Assembly (NCBI GenBank): GCA_026713745.1
Contig: JAPONU010000450.1
Span: 1-9,224 of the forward strand
Source: a bacterium
Lineage (GTDB): Bacteria; Actinomycetota; Acidimicrobiia; Acidimicrobiales; CATQHL01
Length of the DNA stretch: 9,224 bases
Direction: 5' to 3'
The number at the start of each line of letters is the position of its first letter. The first letter of the stretch is position 1. This document shows, piece by piece, positions 1-6,853 of the stretch. Made by a program: the position numbers and the translations under genes. The notes beneath the pieces were generated by a model. It was not told where the DNA came from. It worked only from the letters and a program-made list of their open reading frames with translations, and searched no databases.

Positions 1-1386
1 GGCGCCGGGCGCGGTGGACACGACGAGGCGCAGCGGCACCTCGGCGGGATCCACGGAGAAATCCGTACCGTCGATGTGGCACACGTAGCGCCCGCCGCTG
101 GTGCCCGCAGTGCGGGTGCGGCACCCGGTCACCTCAACAGTGGTCGCGCCGTAGCGGATCCTCACCGGCACGAACCCCGCCGCCTCGAACGGGTTCGGCG
201 CGCCCGCGGTGGCCGGTTCATGGACGATCAACAGATCCCCCGCGCCGACGGGAATCCGCCCCACCTTCACCGGGCTGCTGTACACCGAGAACCGCCATCC
301 GCCAGGCCCGGTCTCCCCGAAATGCACCGCCCCCCACCTGTCGAAGGCCAACGGATACACACCAACCGGCGCCGCGGCCGACACCACTCCCGACGGATCC
401 CCCACCGTGAACGGCACCCGCGTGTTCGGGTGGCCCGCCTCGAGCATCGTCTCGGGACTGTGACGCAACCTCAAAGGACCGATGTCGCTGCCGCGGCGGT
501 GATCACCGCGGGTCAAACCCGCAACCGCGTACTCCCAACCCCCCACACCATCCTCCAACACGTACTCGTCGTCGGCCACGGGGCGCCGGGCGAGCAGACC
601 CCACGTGCCGGGCCCCGTCGGGGCGCCCGTGACGGGATCCCTGGCCAGCAGGGCGCGCCGGAACACCCCCAACGACACCGCGTTGTACGACAACGGTGTC
701 GCAGTCCGCGTCGCCGCCGGCGACGTCCACGACAGCACGGCCCTCCCGCCGGCACCGTGGCGCAGCGCCAGACCGGTCACCGCGTGCGGATGGTAGATGG
801 CGTGCAGATCAGCCAGATCACGGTCCGTGATCGTCGCCGACCCGCAGCCGGCGGGGTCCTTCGTGCCGTCGCTCAGGAGCGAGGGCTTTCCGTTGCTGTC
901 CAAGAGTTGGCCGCCGCTCATCAACGACGCGTCTACGTCCCCCGCGCTGTCCACCAGCCGCCAGCAACCCTGGGGGTAGTCCACCAGTCCCAGGAAATGC
1001 CCCAACTCGTGGCGGAACACCCGCTTCAACACTTCTGACTTCTCGTTGGCGCCCCGCCCATGGGCCGTGTAGACGCGCATCGTATTCCCCGAGACGCGGG
1101 GCGGATCGTTGAGGCGCGTGGTGACGGTGTTGGCGTCTCCGGCCTGACGGGGACAGGTCTGTACGGGCCCGACAAAATGGCAGTTCCGGCGATCGTACAC
1201 ACGGACATAGGCAACATCGTTGTCCTCGAGGTCCAGCGGGCAGGCAGAATCGGCCGGGTTGAACGCGAACGCGGGGCGCCCGCGGCCGGCGAGTGCGGTG
1301 TTCCAATCGCCGACCGCGGCGGCGAGAGCCTCCGCGAACAGCCCGGCCCGAGGCCCGAAGAGGGTGTCATGGACCTGTCCCTTAAC
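1..1386 (-). pseudogene. Metzincin-type zinc metalloprotease half, same frame as the Fn3 lipoprotein, runs off the left edge
   Basis: From the codon after the TGA (GTT at 1384-1386) the frame stays open for 462 codons to position 1. It encodes the rest of a metzincin peptidase. The helix AALAAAVGDWNTAL comes just after the break. HELGHFLGLVD (979-1011) is an exact HExxHxxGxxD zinc site, and Met at 919-921 in SLMSGG is a Met-turn 20 residues later. ITDRDLADLHAIYHP matches the closing helix of matrixin-like domains. Asp as third zinc ligand is the arrangement known from snapalysin (peptidase family M7). About 280 further residues are beta-rich and Fn3/Ig-like by eye (for example VTGLALRHGAGGRAVLSW). 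There is no ATG, GTG or TTG between the TGA and the catalytic core: the first in-frame GTG is near 1200, inside the domain. An independent gene is therefore unlikely, and this is the downstream half of the lipoprotein gene, counted from 3132 with H708, E709, H712, D718 and M738. The true 3' end lies outside the window. Codon quality is intact, so the lesion is recent or an error. Confidence 0.75.
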
Positions 1387-3132
1387 TCAGACCGTGATCG
1401 TCCCGCCTCTCAGCATCAGCGGGTGCGCCATGACTCTGGTCCAACAGCGAATCGCCCTCTCCCCCGTGGAGAGTCGCCGTTGCCCGAAGGGCCGCCAGAG
1501 ATGCGCAGCGTTGAGATCCACATCGTTCCCGTCGGGGTACTTGCACGGCTCCGCGGCGATGTGTTGCTGGCCGCTCACCGCGCCGGGAGCGCTACCCGCT
1601 AAAGGGATCGGCGGCTCGTTCCTGGGGTCGCCCGCCGGGAACGGCGTGTAGCGGATCCCCGCGAAGAACCGATCCCACGCGGCGAGTTCCTCCGCCGTCA
1701 GCGGGACGCCGAGTTGCGCTTGCCAGCTGCGGGAACCGCTCGGGGTGCTCACCAGGACGTTGACTCTTTCGCCCGTGGGCACGTCCATGGCCCCGACGGT
1801 GTGACGGTCGCCCTCCACGACACGGCGGAACACGAGATGCTCCGTCGGATCCACGTCGTCGTAGCCCTCCACCACCCACATGCCGTCGAACGCGAACTCC
1901 TCGCCTTCGGGCGCCTCGAAGAAGCGCCCCCAGTCGAAGTAGGTGCGACCCGGTTCGAAGCTGACGCCATCCACGAAAGCACCCTCGCCGAGGCCGTGGA
2001 TGATCTCGATGATATGGGTGCGGGTGACGGTGGCGCCGGCGGCGTCGGTGACCTCGATGGTGATCGCCTTGGGACCCGGCTCGATCACCTTGATGTCGGG
2101 ATCCTTCAGATAGTTCAGATCGATGCCCGCCTTCGCGCACGTCACCTCCGTGGCGCCCGACGCGGCGCCCCGCGTCTCGACGCCCGCGACCCGCACCACA
2201 TACGGCGCCTGCCCCCCGCTGACCCGCCACTGCACCGGCACCGACGGCACGCCGTGGCGCACCCAGTAGCGACCTTCGGGCGGCCCGCCCCCGCCCTTGC
2301 CCCTGTTGTATCCCTCCCTGGCCAGGCAGTGATGGCGGGCGCTGACCTCCAAGCGCAGCGTCGCCTCCGGCACAGCCGGCGTGGCGACCGCCACCGCCAG
2401 GGGCTGACCCTGCCACCCCCCCGCCGTGCGCGCCGTCACCCGGAACTCGTAATCCACACCCCCCGCCAGACCCGTCACCGTCAACTCCCGGCGCCCCGCC
2501 GGCGCCTCCAAACGACCCGCGAACGCCCCCGCACCGCGAGCGCGCCACTGCACCGCATAACCCACCGGCAACCAACCCGGCGGACCATCCCACCCCACAC
2601 GCACCGCATCAGGCGCCACCACACTCGCCGACACGCTGCGCACCGGCGGCGCCAACGTCTCGAAGACCCCCACCACCGAGGAGCCCTCCACACCATCGGC
2701 ATCAACAGCCACCAACTCGAACCGGTACCGCGTCGCCACCGCCAAACCCGCCACCTTGTACGAACGCGCCCCCGCGGCAACATCCACACCCCACACCGTC
2801 GCCTCCACACCCCCCGCCACACGATCCAGACGCCAACGCAACACGAACCCCGCCGACCCCGGCGCGAACCCCTCCGACCACCCCACCGTCAACGAATCCG
2901 TCCCCGCCGACACCAACACCAACCCCCCACCACCATCGGACGCACCCGCCGCCACCAACTCACCCGCCGCCACCACACCCACCACCAACGGCTCGAACCC
3001 CTCCGGGCGGCCGGTCACCACCGACGACCCCCCACCGCCCGGCGCACACGCGCCCGCCACCACCAACACACCCACCAACCCCCACACACCCCGCCGCGCC
3101 GCACGGCGCCCGCCGCTTATCCCCTCGCCCAT
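1387..3132 (-). CDS. Fn3-repeat lipoprotein, N-terminal part of a secreted metzincin protease cut by TGA
   Basis: This 581-residue frame is predicted to be an exported, lipid-anchored protein. Residues 1-29 look like a lipoprotein signal: Arg-rich n-region, hydrophobic LVGVLVV, then AGAC with Cys29 as the likely lipidated residue. Two fibronectin type III domains follow at about 70-162 and 163-253, each with the usual early Trp, a central YxF/YxV strand and a closing ETLAP or ATPAVP linker. A cadherin/PKD-like domain (SGGQAPYVV ... ITIEVTDAAGATVTRT) covers about 258-370. Residues 374-540 are unassigned. The end (HPLMLRGGTITV) resembles the first strand of a matrixin-like catalytic domain, and the TGA follows directly. 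The same frame continues in the next entry, so this is not a complete protein. I chose the ATG at 3132 because GGGGAG lies 4 nt upstream and the signal peptide has normal length. An in-frame ATG at 3144 is the alternative. A start at 3294 would add 54 atypical residues and overlap the proS promoter and ribosome-binding site, so it is unlikely. The Fn3 part has very strong G bias on its coding strand. Confidence 0.72.
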   Translation of the reverse strand: MGEGISGGRRAARRGVWGLVGVLVVAGACAPGGGGSSVVTGRPEGFEPLVVGVVAAGELVAAGASDGGGGLVLVSAGTDSLTVGWSEGFAPGSAGFVLRWRLDRVAGGVEATVWGVDVAAGARSYKVAGLAVATRYRFELVAVDADGVEGSSVVGVFETLAPPVRSVSASVVAPDAVRVGWDGPPGWLPVGYAVQWRARGAGAFAGRLEAPAGRRELTVTGLAGGVDYEFRVTARTAGGWQGQPLAVAVATPAVPEATLRLEVSARHHCLAREGYNRGKGGGGPPEGRYWVRHGVPSVPVQWRVSGGQAPYVVRVAGVETRGAASGATEVTCAKAGIDLNYLKDPDIKVIEPGPKAITIEVTDAAGATVTRTHIIEIIHGLGEGAFVDGVSFEPGRTYFDWGRFFEAPEGEEFAFDGMWVVEGYDDVDPTEHLVFRRVVEGDRHTVGAMDVPTGERVNVLVSTPSGSRSWQAQLGVPLTAEELAAWDRFFAGIRYTPFPAGDPRNEPPIPLAGSAPGAVSGQQHIAAEPCKYPDGNDVDLNAAHLWRPFGQRRLSTGERAIRCWTRVMAHPLMLRGGTITV

Positions 3133-3182
3133 GTCGCTCCCCATAGCCGTCCGATGCTGAACCGTCACGCGAACTCCCGCAC

Positions 3183-3272
3183 ACCCTAGGTGCCGAGAAC
3201 CCCCCGGCATTCGCACAATGCCGCCGGGAGCGAGTAGGCGCCGCCGATGGAATACCAGCACTCTCCTAGGCT
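3183..3272. promoter_or_regulatory. Divergent promoter region between the lipoprotein gene and proS
   Basis: The 164 bp between the two divergent genes hold a plus-strand TAGGCT (3267-3272), which fits the actinobacterial TAnnnT -10 pattern and would give a short leader before the proS ribosome-binding site. A minus-strand TAGGGT (complement of 3183-3188) could serve the lipoprotein gene. No convincing -35 boxes are seen. A 7-bp perfect hairpin (CGGCATT at 3205-3211, loop CGCAC, AATGCCG at 3217-3223) lies between them. TACCAGC (3253-3259) and GCTGGTA (3270-3276) form an inverted repeat around the proS -10. The promoter calls are inference. Confidence 0.35.
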
Positions 3273-3285
3273 GGTACCGCACCTG

Positions 3286-3291
3286 AGGAGG
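3286..3291 (+). promoter_or_regulatory. Shine-Dalgarno of proS
   Basis: AGGAGG stands 5 nt before the ATG at 3297. It is a full-strength ribosome-binding site and decides the proS start. Confidence 0.85.
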
Positions 3292-3296
3292 CACCC

Positions 3297-5012
3297 ATGC
3301 GCTGGTCCAACCTGTTCGTTCCCACGCTGCGCGAGGCGCCCGCGGAGGCCGAGGTGGCCAGCCACCGGCTGCTGCTGCGGGCCGGGTTCATCCGCCAGCT
3401 GCACTCGGGGCACTACTCGCTGCTGCCTCTGGGCCTGCGGGTGCACGACAAGGTGGCCGACATCGTGCGCGAGGAGATGGACGCCATCGGCGGCCAGGAG
3501 ATGCTGCTGCCGGCCATGCACCCCGCCTGGGTGTGGGAGCAGAGCGGTCGCTGGACCTCGATGGGCGAGGAGATGTTCCGCCTCACCGATCGCAAGGACG
3601 CCGAGGTCGCCCTCGGTATGACGCACGAGGAGGTGATCGCCTTGGTCGCCCGGGAGATCCATTCCTACCGCGAGGTCCCTCAGATCTGGTACCAGATCCA
3701 GTGGAAGTTCCGTGACGAGCCCCGGCCCAAGAGCGGCCTGCTGCGGGTGCGGGAGTTCGCCATGAAGGACTCCTACAGCCTCGACATCGACGACGCCGGC
3801 CTCGACCGGGCCTTCGACCTGCACCACGGCGCCTACACGCGCATCTTCGAACGGATGGGGCTGCCGGCCATCGCCGTGGAGGCCTCCTCGGGCGCCATGG
3901 GCGGCAGCGCCAGCGTGGAGTTCATGGTGCCGTCGGCCGCCGGCGAGGACGACATCGTGCGCTGCGGCAACTGCGGCTACGCCGCCAACGTGGAGCGGGC
4001 GGTCGCAGTGGTCCCGCCCGTGGAGGATCCGCCGGGGGGAGACCTCGAGCAATTCGCCACCCCCGGCATCCGCACCATCGCCGCCCTGGCGGCCGCCGAG
4101 GCCGACGCCCCGCCGCACCGGCAAATCAAGACCATGGTGTACGTGCTGGACGGCCAGGTGACGCTGGTGCTTCTGCGCGGCGACCACGAACTCAGCGATC
4201 AGAAGCTGATCGACACCACCGGCGCCGCGGTGGCCCGACCGGCCGGCGCCGAGGAATGCGTCGCCGCCCTGGGGGCGTCGCCCGGCAGCCTGGGCGCCGT
4301 CGGCGTGACCGACCTGCCGGTGCTGGCCGACGGTGCCCTGGCCGGACGCAGCAACCTCACCACCGGCGCCAACGTCGACGACTTCCACTACCGGGGCGTG
4401 GACATCGAGCGCGACATCGACGTGGGCGAGTGGCTGGACGTTCGCCAGGTGCGCCACGGCGAGCCGTGCACCGGCTGCGGGGACCCGCTGGAGCTGCTCC
4501 GCTGCATCGAGACCGGCCACATCTTCAAGCTGGGGCGGCGCTACGCGGAGGCCTTCGAGACCACCGTCATGGACGCCGAGGGCGTGCCCCGGACCCTCAC
4601 GATGGGCAGCTACGGCATCGGCATCGGTCGGGCCGTAGCAGCAGTGGCCGAAACCCACCACGACGAGCGCGGCCTCTGCTGGCCAGTGTCGGTGGCGCCG
4701 TACGAGGTGGCGGTGGTGCCGATCTCCGGGCGCGATAACACCGTGACCGAGGTGGCCGAACGCATCTACGGCGAGCTGCGCGACGCCGGTGTCGAAGTGA
4801 TCATCGACGACCGGGACGCCCGTCCCGGGGTGAAGTTCAGCGACATCGAACTCGTCGGCATCCCCTATCGCATCACCGTCGGCCCCCGGGGACTCGCCAA
4901 CGGCGAGGTGGAACTCACCGAACGCGCCACCGGCGAGACCACCAACGTGGCTGTCGCAGAAGCCGCCGCCGGGGTGCGGGCCGCCCGCGACGCCGCCCTC
5001 GCGGCGCTCTGA
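3297..5012 (+). CDS. proS: Prolyl-tRNA synthetase, bacterial type with editing domain
   Basis: A cytoplasmic class II aminoacyl-tRNA synthetase that charges tRNA-Pro with proline using ATP. The 571 residues match the usual bacterial length (E. coli ProS has 572). Motif 1 lies around the segment LHSGHYSLLPLGLRVHDKV. The proline-site THEE is at 109-112. Motif 2 is FRDEPRPKSGLLRVREF, with Arg139. Motif 3 is GSYGIGIGR at 437-445. Between motifs 2 and 3 sits the INS editing insertion, which removes mischarged alanine; Lys278 in HRQIKT occupies the position of the lysine known to be essential for editing in E. coli. Two CxxC pairs flank or lie near the insertion (CGNCGY; CTGCGD). The C-terminal anticodon-binding domain starts near SVAPYEVAVVPI. 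The start is fixed by AGGAGG 5 nt upstream and by the family-typical N-terminus (MRWSNLFVPTLREAP). The gene stands alone, divergent from the lipoprotein gene and followed by repeat-rich DNA. It appears intact. Confidence 0.97.
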   Translation: MRWSNLFVPTLREAPAEAEVASHRLLLRAGFIRQLHSGHYSLLPLGLRVHDKVADIVREEMDAIGGQEMLLPAMHPAWVWEQSGRWTSMGEEMFRLTDRKDAEVALGMTHEEVIALVAREIHSYREVPQIWYQIQWKFRDEPRPKSGLLRVREFAMKDSYSLDIDDAGLDRAFDLHHGAYTRIFERMGLPAIAVEASSGAMGGSASVEFMVPSAAGEDDIVRCGNCGYAANVERAVAVVPPVEDPPGGDLEQFATPGIRTIAALAAAEADAPPHRQIKTMVYVLDGQVTLVLLRGDHELSDQKLIDTTGAAVARPAGAEECVAALGASPGSLGAVGVTDLPVLADGALAGRSNLTTGANVDDFHYRGVDIERDIDVGEWLDVRQVRHGEPCTGCGDPLELLRCIETGHIFKLGRRYAEAFETTVMDAEGVPRTLTMGSYGIGIGRAVAAVAETHHDERGLCWPVSVAPYEVAVVPISGRDNTVTEVAERIYGELRDAGVEVIIDDRDARPGVKFSDIELVGIPYRITVGPRGLANGEVELTERATGETTNVAVAEAAAGVRAARDAALAAL

Positions 5013-5048
5013 ACCCGGCCGATGACGCCCGGGACGCCCGGAACGCCC

Positions 5049-5146
5049 GAACCCGGCCGAGACGTCATGCAACTGGAGCTGTCGCCCGACAACCCGCACC
5101 TCGACCAGTACCTGGGACACCTGAACCCGGCCGAGACGTCATGCAA
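5049..5146. repeat. 24-bp direct repeat, two exact copies 74 bp apart
   Basis: Both copies (5049-5072 and 5123-5146) begin GAACCCGGCCGAGACGTCAT and end GCAA. They contain the palindrome GACGTC. A third, partial copy (GAACCCGGCCGA, 5011-5022) begins inside the proS stop codon. The copies fall in different frames, so this is not a protein repeat. A REP-like or dispersed intergenic element is possible. Confidence 0.85.
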
Positions 5147-5164
5147 GGCAGCCTCACCACCTTT

Positions 5165-5196
5165 GAACTCTGGGAACGGCGAACTCTGGGAACGGC
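5165..5196. repeat. 16-bp perfect tandem duplication
   Basis: GAACTCTGGGAACGGC occurs twice with no gap (5165-5180, 5181-5196). This is a simple tandem duplication in non-coding DNA. Confidence 0.9.
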
Positions 5197-5284
5197 GCCA
5201 CCTCACAACTGCCTGGGCATCCCCCGGACGCGCCCACCGGTCCACCTCTCCCACCGAATGGTCGTGCTAAAACAGTATTAACTC

Positions 5285-5323
5285 CCGTGTTAACACGGTA
5301 ATTCCGGCCAATCGGGCTAGAAT
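5285..5323 (+). promoter_or_regulatory. Leaderless promoter and palindromic operator candidate of the first ATPase
   Basis: TAGAAT at 5318-5323 is a strong -10 box placed 6 nt before the GTG start at 5330. That is the spacing expected when transcription begins at the start codon itself, a leaderless mRNA as is common in actinobacteria. There is no Shine-Dalgarno. A perfect 14-bp palindrome, CCGTGTTAACACGG (5285-5298), covers the -35 zone, and an extra TTAAC copy lies 12 bp upstream (5278-5282). This placement suits a repressor that blocks RNA polymerase. The sites are seen in the sequence; the regulatory role is inferred. Confidence 0.55.
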
Positions 5324-5329
5324 GACCAT

Positions 5330-6580
5330 GTGCGCCCCACTTACCTGCCGAGACTCGTCGACACGCTGCTCGAGAAATGCCTCGCCGAGATGCCGGCGAT
5401 CATGCTGATCGGCCCGCGTGCCTGCGGGAAGACCACCACCGCCACCCGCTACGCCGCCACCGTCCTCCGCCTCGATGCACAACGGGGCTCCTCGGCCCTG
5501 CACGCCGACCCGGATGCTGCTCTGCGCAACCGCGCCGAGCCCGTGCTGCTCGACGAATGGCAGGAGCTGCCGAGCGTGATGGGCGCGGTGAAACGAGCCG
5601 TGGATTCCGAACGGCGGCCGGGGCGTTTCCTGATCACGGGCTCGGCCCGCTCCAATACGGACGAACGTCTCTGGCCCGGCACCGGACGCGTCGTGATGCT
5701 GCCCATGTACCCGCTGACCGTCGCGGAGCAACTGGGCAGGCCTGTTCGACCGTTCATCGACCGCGTCGTGGCCGGGGAATCGCTGCACGGCGACGACGCT
5801 CAGCCCGACCTGGTGGAGTACCTCCGGTTGGCTGTCGGCGGCGGGTTCCCCGAACCGGCGCTGGAACTGGGCGAGACCGGAGCGCGACGGTGGCTGGAGT
5901 CGTACGCCGACCAGGTGGCGCTTCGGGACGCCCGCTCCCACGGCGGCGAGCCCGACGCCGGTCGCCTGCGCCGGTACCTGGAGGCGGTCGCCGTCAACTC
6001 GGCAGGCACGCCTCAGGACAGAACCATCTACGAGGCCGCCGGAATCGACCGGCGGACCGCCCTCGCCTACGAGCGGCTCCTCAGCGACTTGATGGTCGTG
6101 GACCACCTGCCCGCATGGTCCACGAACAGGCTGAAGCGTCTGAGCCGTACCCCGAAGCGATACCTGATCGACTCCGGACTGCTGGCCGGAGTCCTGGGTG
6201 TGGGCATCGAGGACCTACTGGCCGACGGCAATCTGCTGGGTGCCACGCTGGACACCTTCGTCGTAGCCCAGCTCCGGGCCGAGGCGGCAGTGGCACGAAC
6301 GCGCTACCGGCTCTCGCACCTGCGTGACCAGAACGGACGACGCGAGGTAGACGTGATCGCAGAACTCGGAGGCAACCGCCTGGTCGGTATCGAGGTGAAG
6401 GCCGCCGGCAGCGTGAGGCACTCCGACGCACGTCACCTCGTCTGGCTACGTGACGCCATGGATGATCGCTTCACGGCTGGTGTCGTGCTTCACACAGGCC
6501 CCGACACCTTCGAACTCGCAGACCGAATCGTCGCGGCGCCGATCTCTGCGCTCTGGACCGAGCGCGCCGAGGGAGGTTGA
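5330..6580 (+). CDS. DUF4143-type AAA ATPase, first copy
   Basis: A 416-residue P-loop ATPase of the prokaryotic DUF4143 group, whose cellular role is largely unknown. Walker A is GPRACGKT at 28-35 (Lys34). Walker B is PVLLDEW with Asp75 and Glu76. The sensor-1 segment is FLITGS at 100-105. A middle winged-helix-like part (about 225-260, IYEAAGIDRRTALAYERLL) is followed by the C-terminal DUF4143 domain. This ends in a PD-(D/E)XK-like signature: Asp341 in EVDVI, then Glu355-Val-Lys357. The GTG at 5330 is supported by the family-typical opening YLPRLVDTLLEK and by the leaderless promoter. An ATG at 5328 is out of frame. The gene is monocistronic. Its stop is 22 bp from the 3' end of the convergent tRNA-Leu. 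It is paralogous to the gene at 7383-8732, with identical motif spacing at Walker A and at the D...EVK pair. Related proteins have been suggested as accessory or defence-like ATPases, but no partner is present here. Confidence 0.88.
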   Translation: MRPTYLPRLVDTLLEKCLAEMPAIMLIGPRACGKTTTATRYAATVLRLDAQRGSSALHADPDAALRNRAEPVLLDEWQELPSVMGAVKRAVDSERRPGRFLITGSARSNTDERLWPGTGRVVMLPMYPLTVAEQLGRPVRPFIDRVVAGESLHGDDAQPDLVEYLRLAVGGGFPEPALELGETGARRWLESYADQVALRDARSHGGEPDAGRLRRYLEAVAVNSAGTPQDRTIYEAAGIDRRTALAYERLLSDLMVVDHLPAWSTNRLKRLSRTPKRYLIDSGLLAGVLGVGIEDLLADGNLLGATLDTFVVAQLRAEAAVARTRYRLSHLRDQNGRREVDVIAELGGNRLVGIEVKAAGSVRHSDARHLVWLRDAMDDRFTAGVVLHTGPDTFELADRIVAAPISALWTERAEGG

Positions 6581-6602
6581 GAACGGCACCTACCGCAGCC
6601 GG

Positions 6603-6687
6603 TGCCCGGAGTGGGATTCGAACCCACACGCTCTTGCCGAGCCGAGGGGTTTAAGCCCTCTGCGTCTGCCGATTCCGCCATCCGGGC
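6603..6687 (-). tRNA. tRNA-Leu (UAA)
   Basis: An 85-nt class II tRNA. Acceptor arms GCCCGGA/TCCGGGC pair fully. The D-arm contains GGCGGAATCGGCAGACGC. The anticodon stem GAGGG/CCCTC encloses loop CTTAAAC, which gives anticodon TAA. A long variable arm (GGCTC...GAGC) identifies tRNA-Leu. The T-arm is GTGGG-TTCGAAT-CCCAC. The discriminator is A at 6603, and the 3' CCA is not encoded (the genome continues CCG). UAA reads UUA and UUG, rare codons in such a GC-rich genome. The first ATPase gene converges on its 3' end, leaving only 22 bp between them. Confidence 0.96.
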
Positions 6688-6695
6688 CTCGGTTC

Positions 6696-6701
6696 ACGCT
6701 A
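6696..6701 (-). promoter_or_regulatory. Candidate -10 box of tRNA-Leu
   Basis: TAGCGT on the minus strand fits TAnnnT and lies 8 nt before the mature tRNA 5' end. No clear -35 was found. The remaining non-coding DNA up to 6853 shows nothing else recognisable. Confidence 0.3.
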
Positions 6702-6853
6702 CCTGTCGGGCGGGGACGGTTCCCCGTGAGCGAGCATCCGGGCGGACCGATGGGGAGCGCGAGCGGTAGCCCGGCCGGGCAGCAGGGGCCGTGTAACGGC
6801 CTGAGTGGCCGCGCAGGGACGAGGCGGCGGTCCGAAGACCGACCGCGGCCGGC

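Larger units (their letters stand above)
5013..5284. repeat. Repeat-rich non-coding region after proS
   Basis: No credible gene is seen here. The region holds three kinds of direct repeat. A 9-bp tandem is present three times (ACGCCCGGG 5025-5033, ACGCCCGGA 5034-5042, ACGCCCGAA 5043-5051). A 24-bp direct repeat lies at 5049-5072 and 5123-5146, with a 12-bp partial copy right after the proS stop. A 16-bp tandem lies at 5165-5196. No T-tailed hairpin terminator for proS was found. Such clustering suggests slippage and duplication, or a small repetitive element used many times in this genome. Confidence 0.7.

Noticed and set aside
1387..1389. TGA read as selenocysteine or by an altered code
   Set aside because: There is no Cys/Sec-like motif around it (Val-TGA-Val-Lys). 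TGA is the normal stop of proS and both ATPases here, and no SECIS-like stem could be supported.
76..1602. Plus-strand ORFs of 320 and 180 codons
   Set aside because: They are antisense to the open metzincin frame that carries HELGHFLGLVD. Their products are Arg/Pro/His-rich.
1714..3189. Long plus-strand ORF of 491 codons
   Set aside because: It is antisense to the Fn3 frame. Its product is a low-complexity Arg/His/Thr/Pro string, the typical shadow of a G-rich coding strand.
3186..5120. Long minus-strand ORF of 644 codons over proS
   Set aside because: proS is certain on the other strand. The antisense product is Gly/His/Val-rich with no domain, a codon-position shadow.
5022..5270. Plus-strand ORF of 82 codons after proS
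   Set aside because: It is built from the short repeats, with repeat copies in different frames. It has no ribosome-binding site and no family resemblance.
5267..6106. Minus-strand ORF of 279 codons over the first ATPase
   Set aside because: It is antisense to clear Walker A and B motifs, with no recognisable domain.
6585..6606. GGCACC/GGTGCC hairpin as terminator of the first ATPase
   Set aside because: Only 6 bp with a 10-nt loop, no T tract, and one arm is the tRNA 3' end. It is probably accidental.
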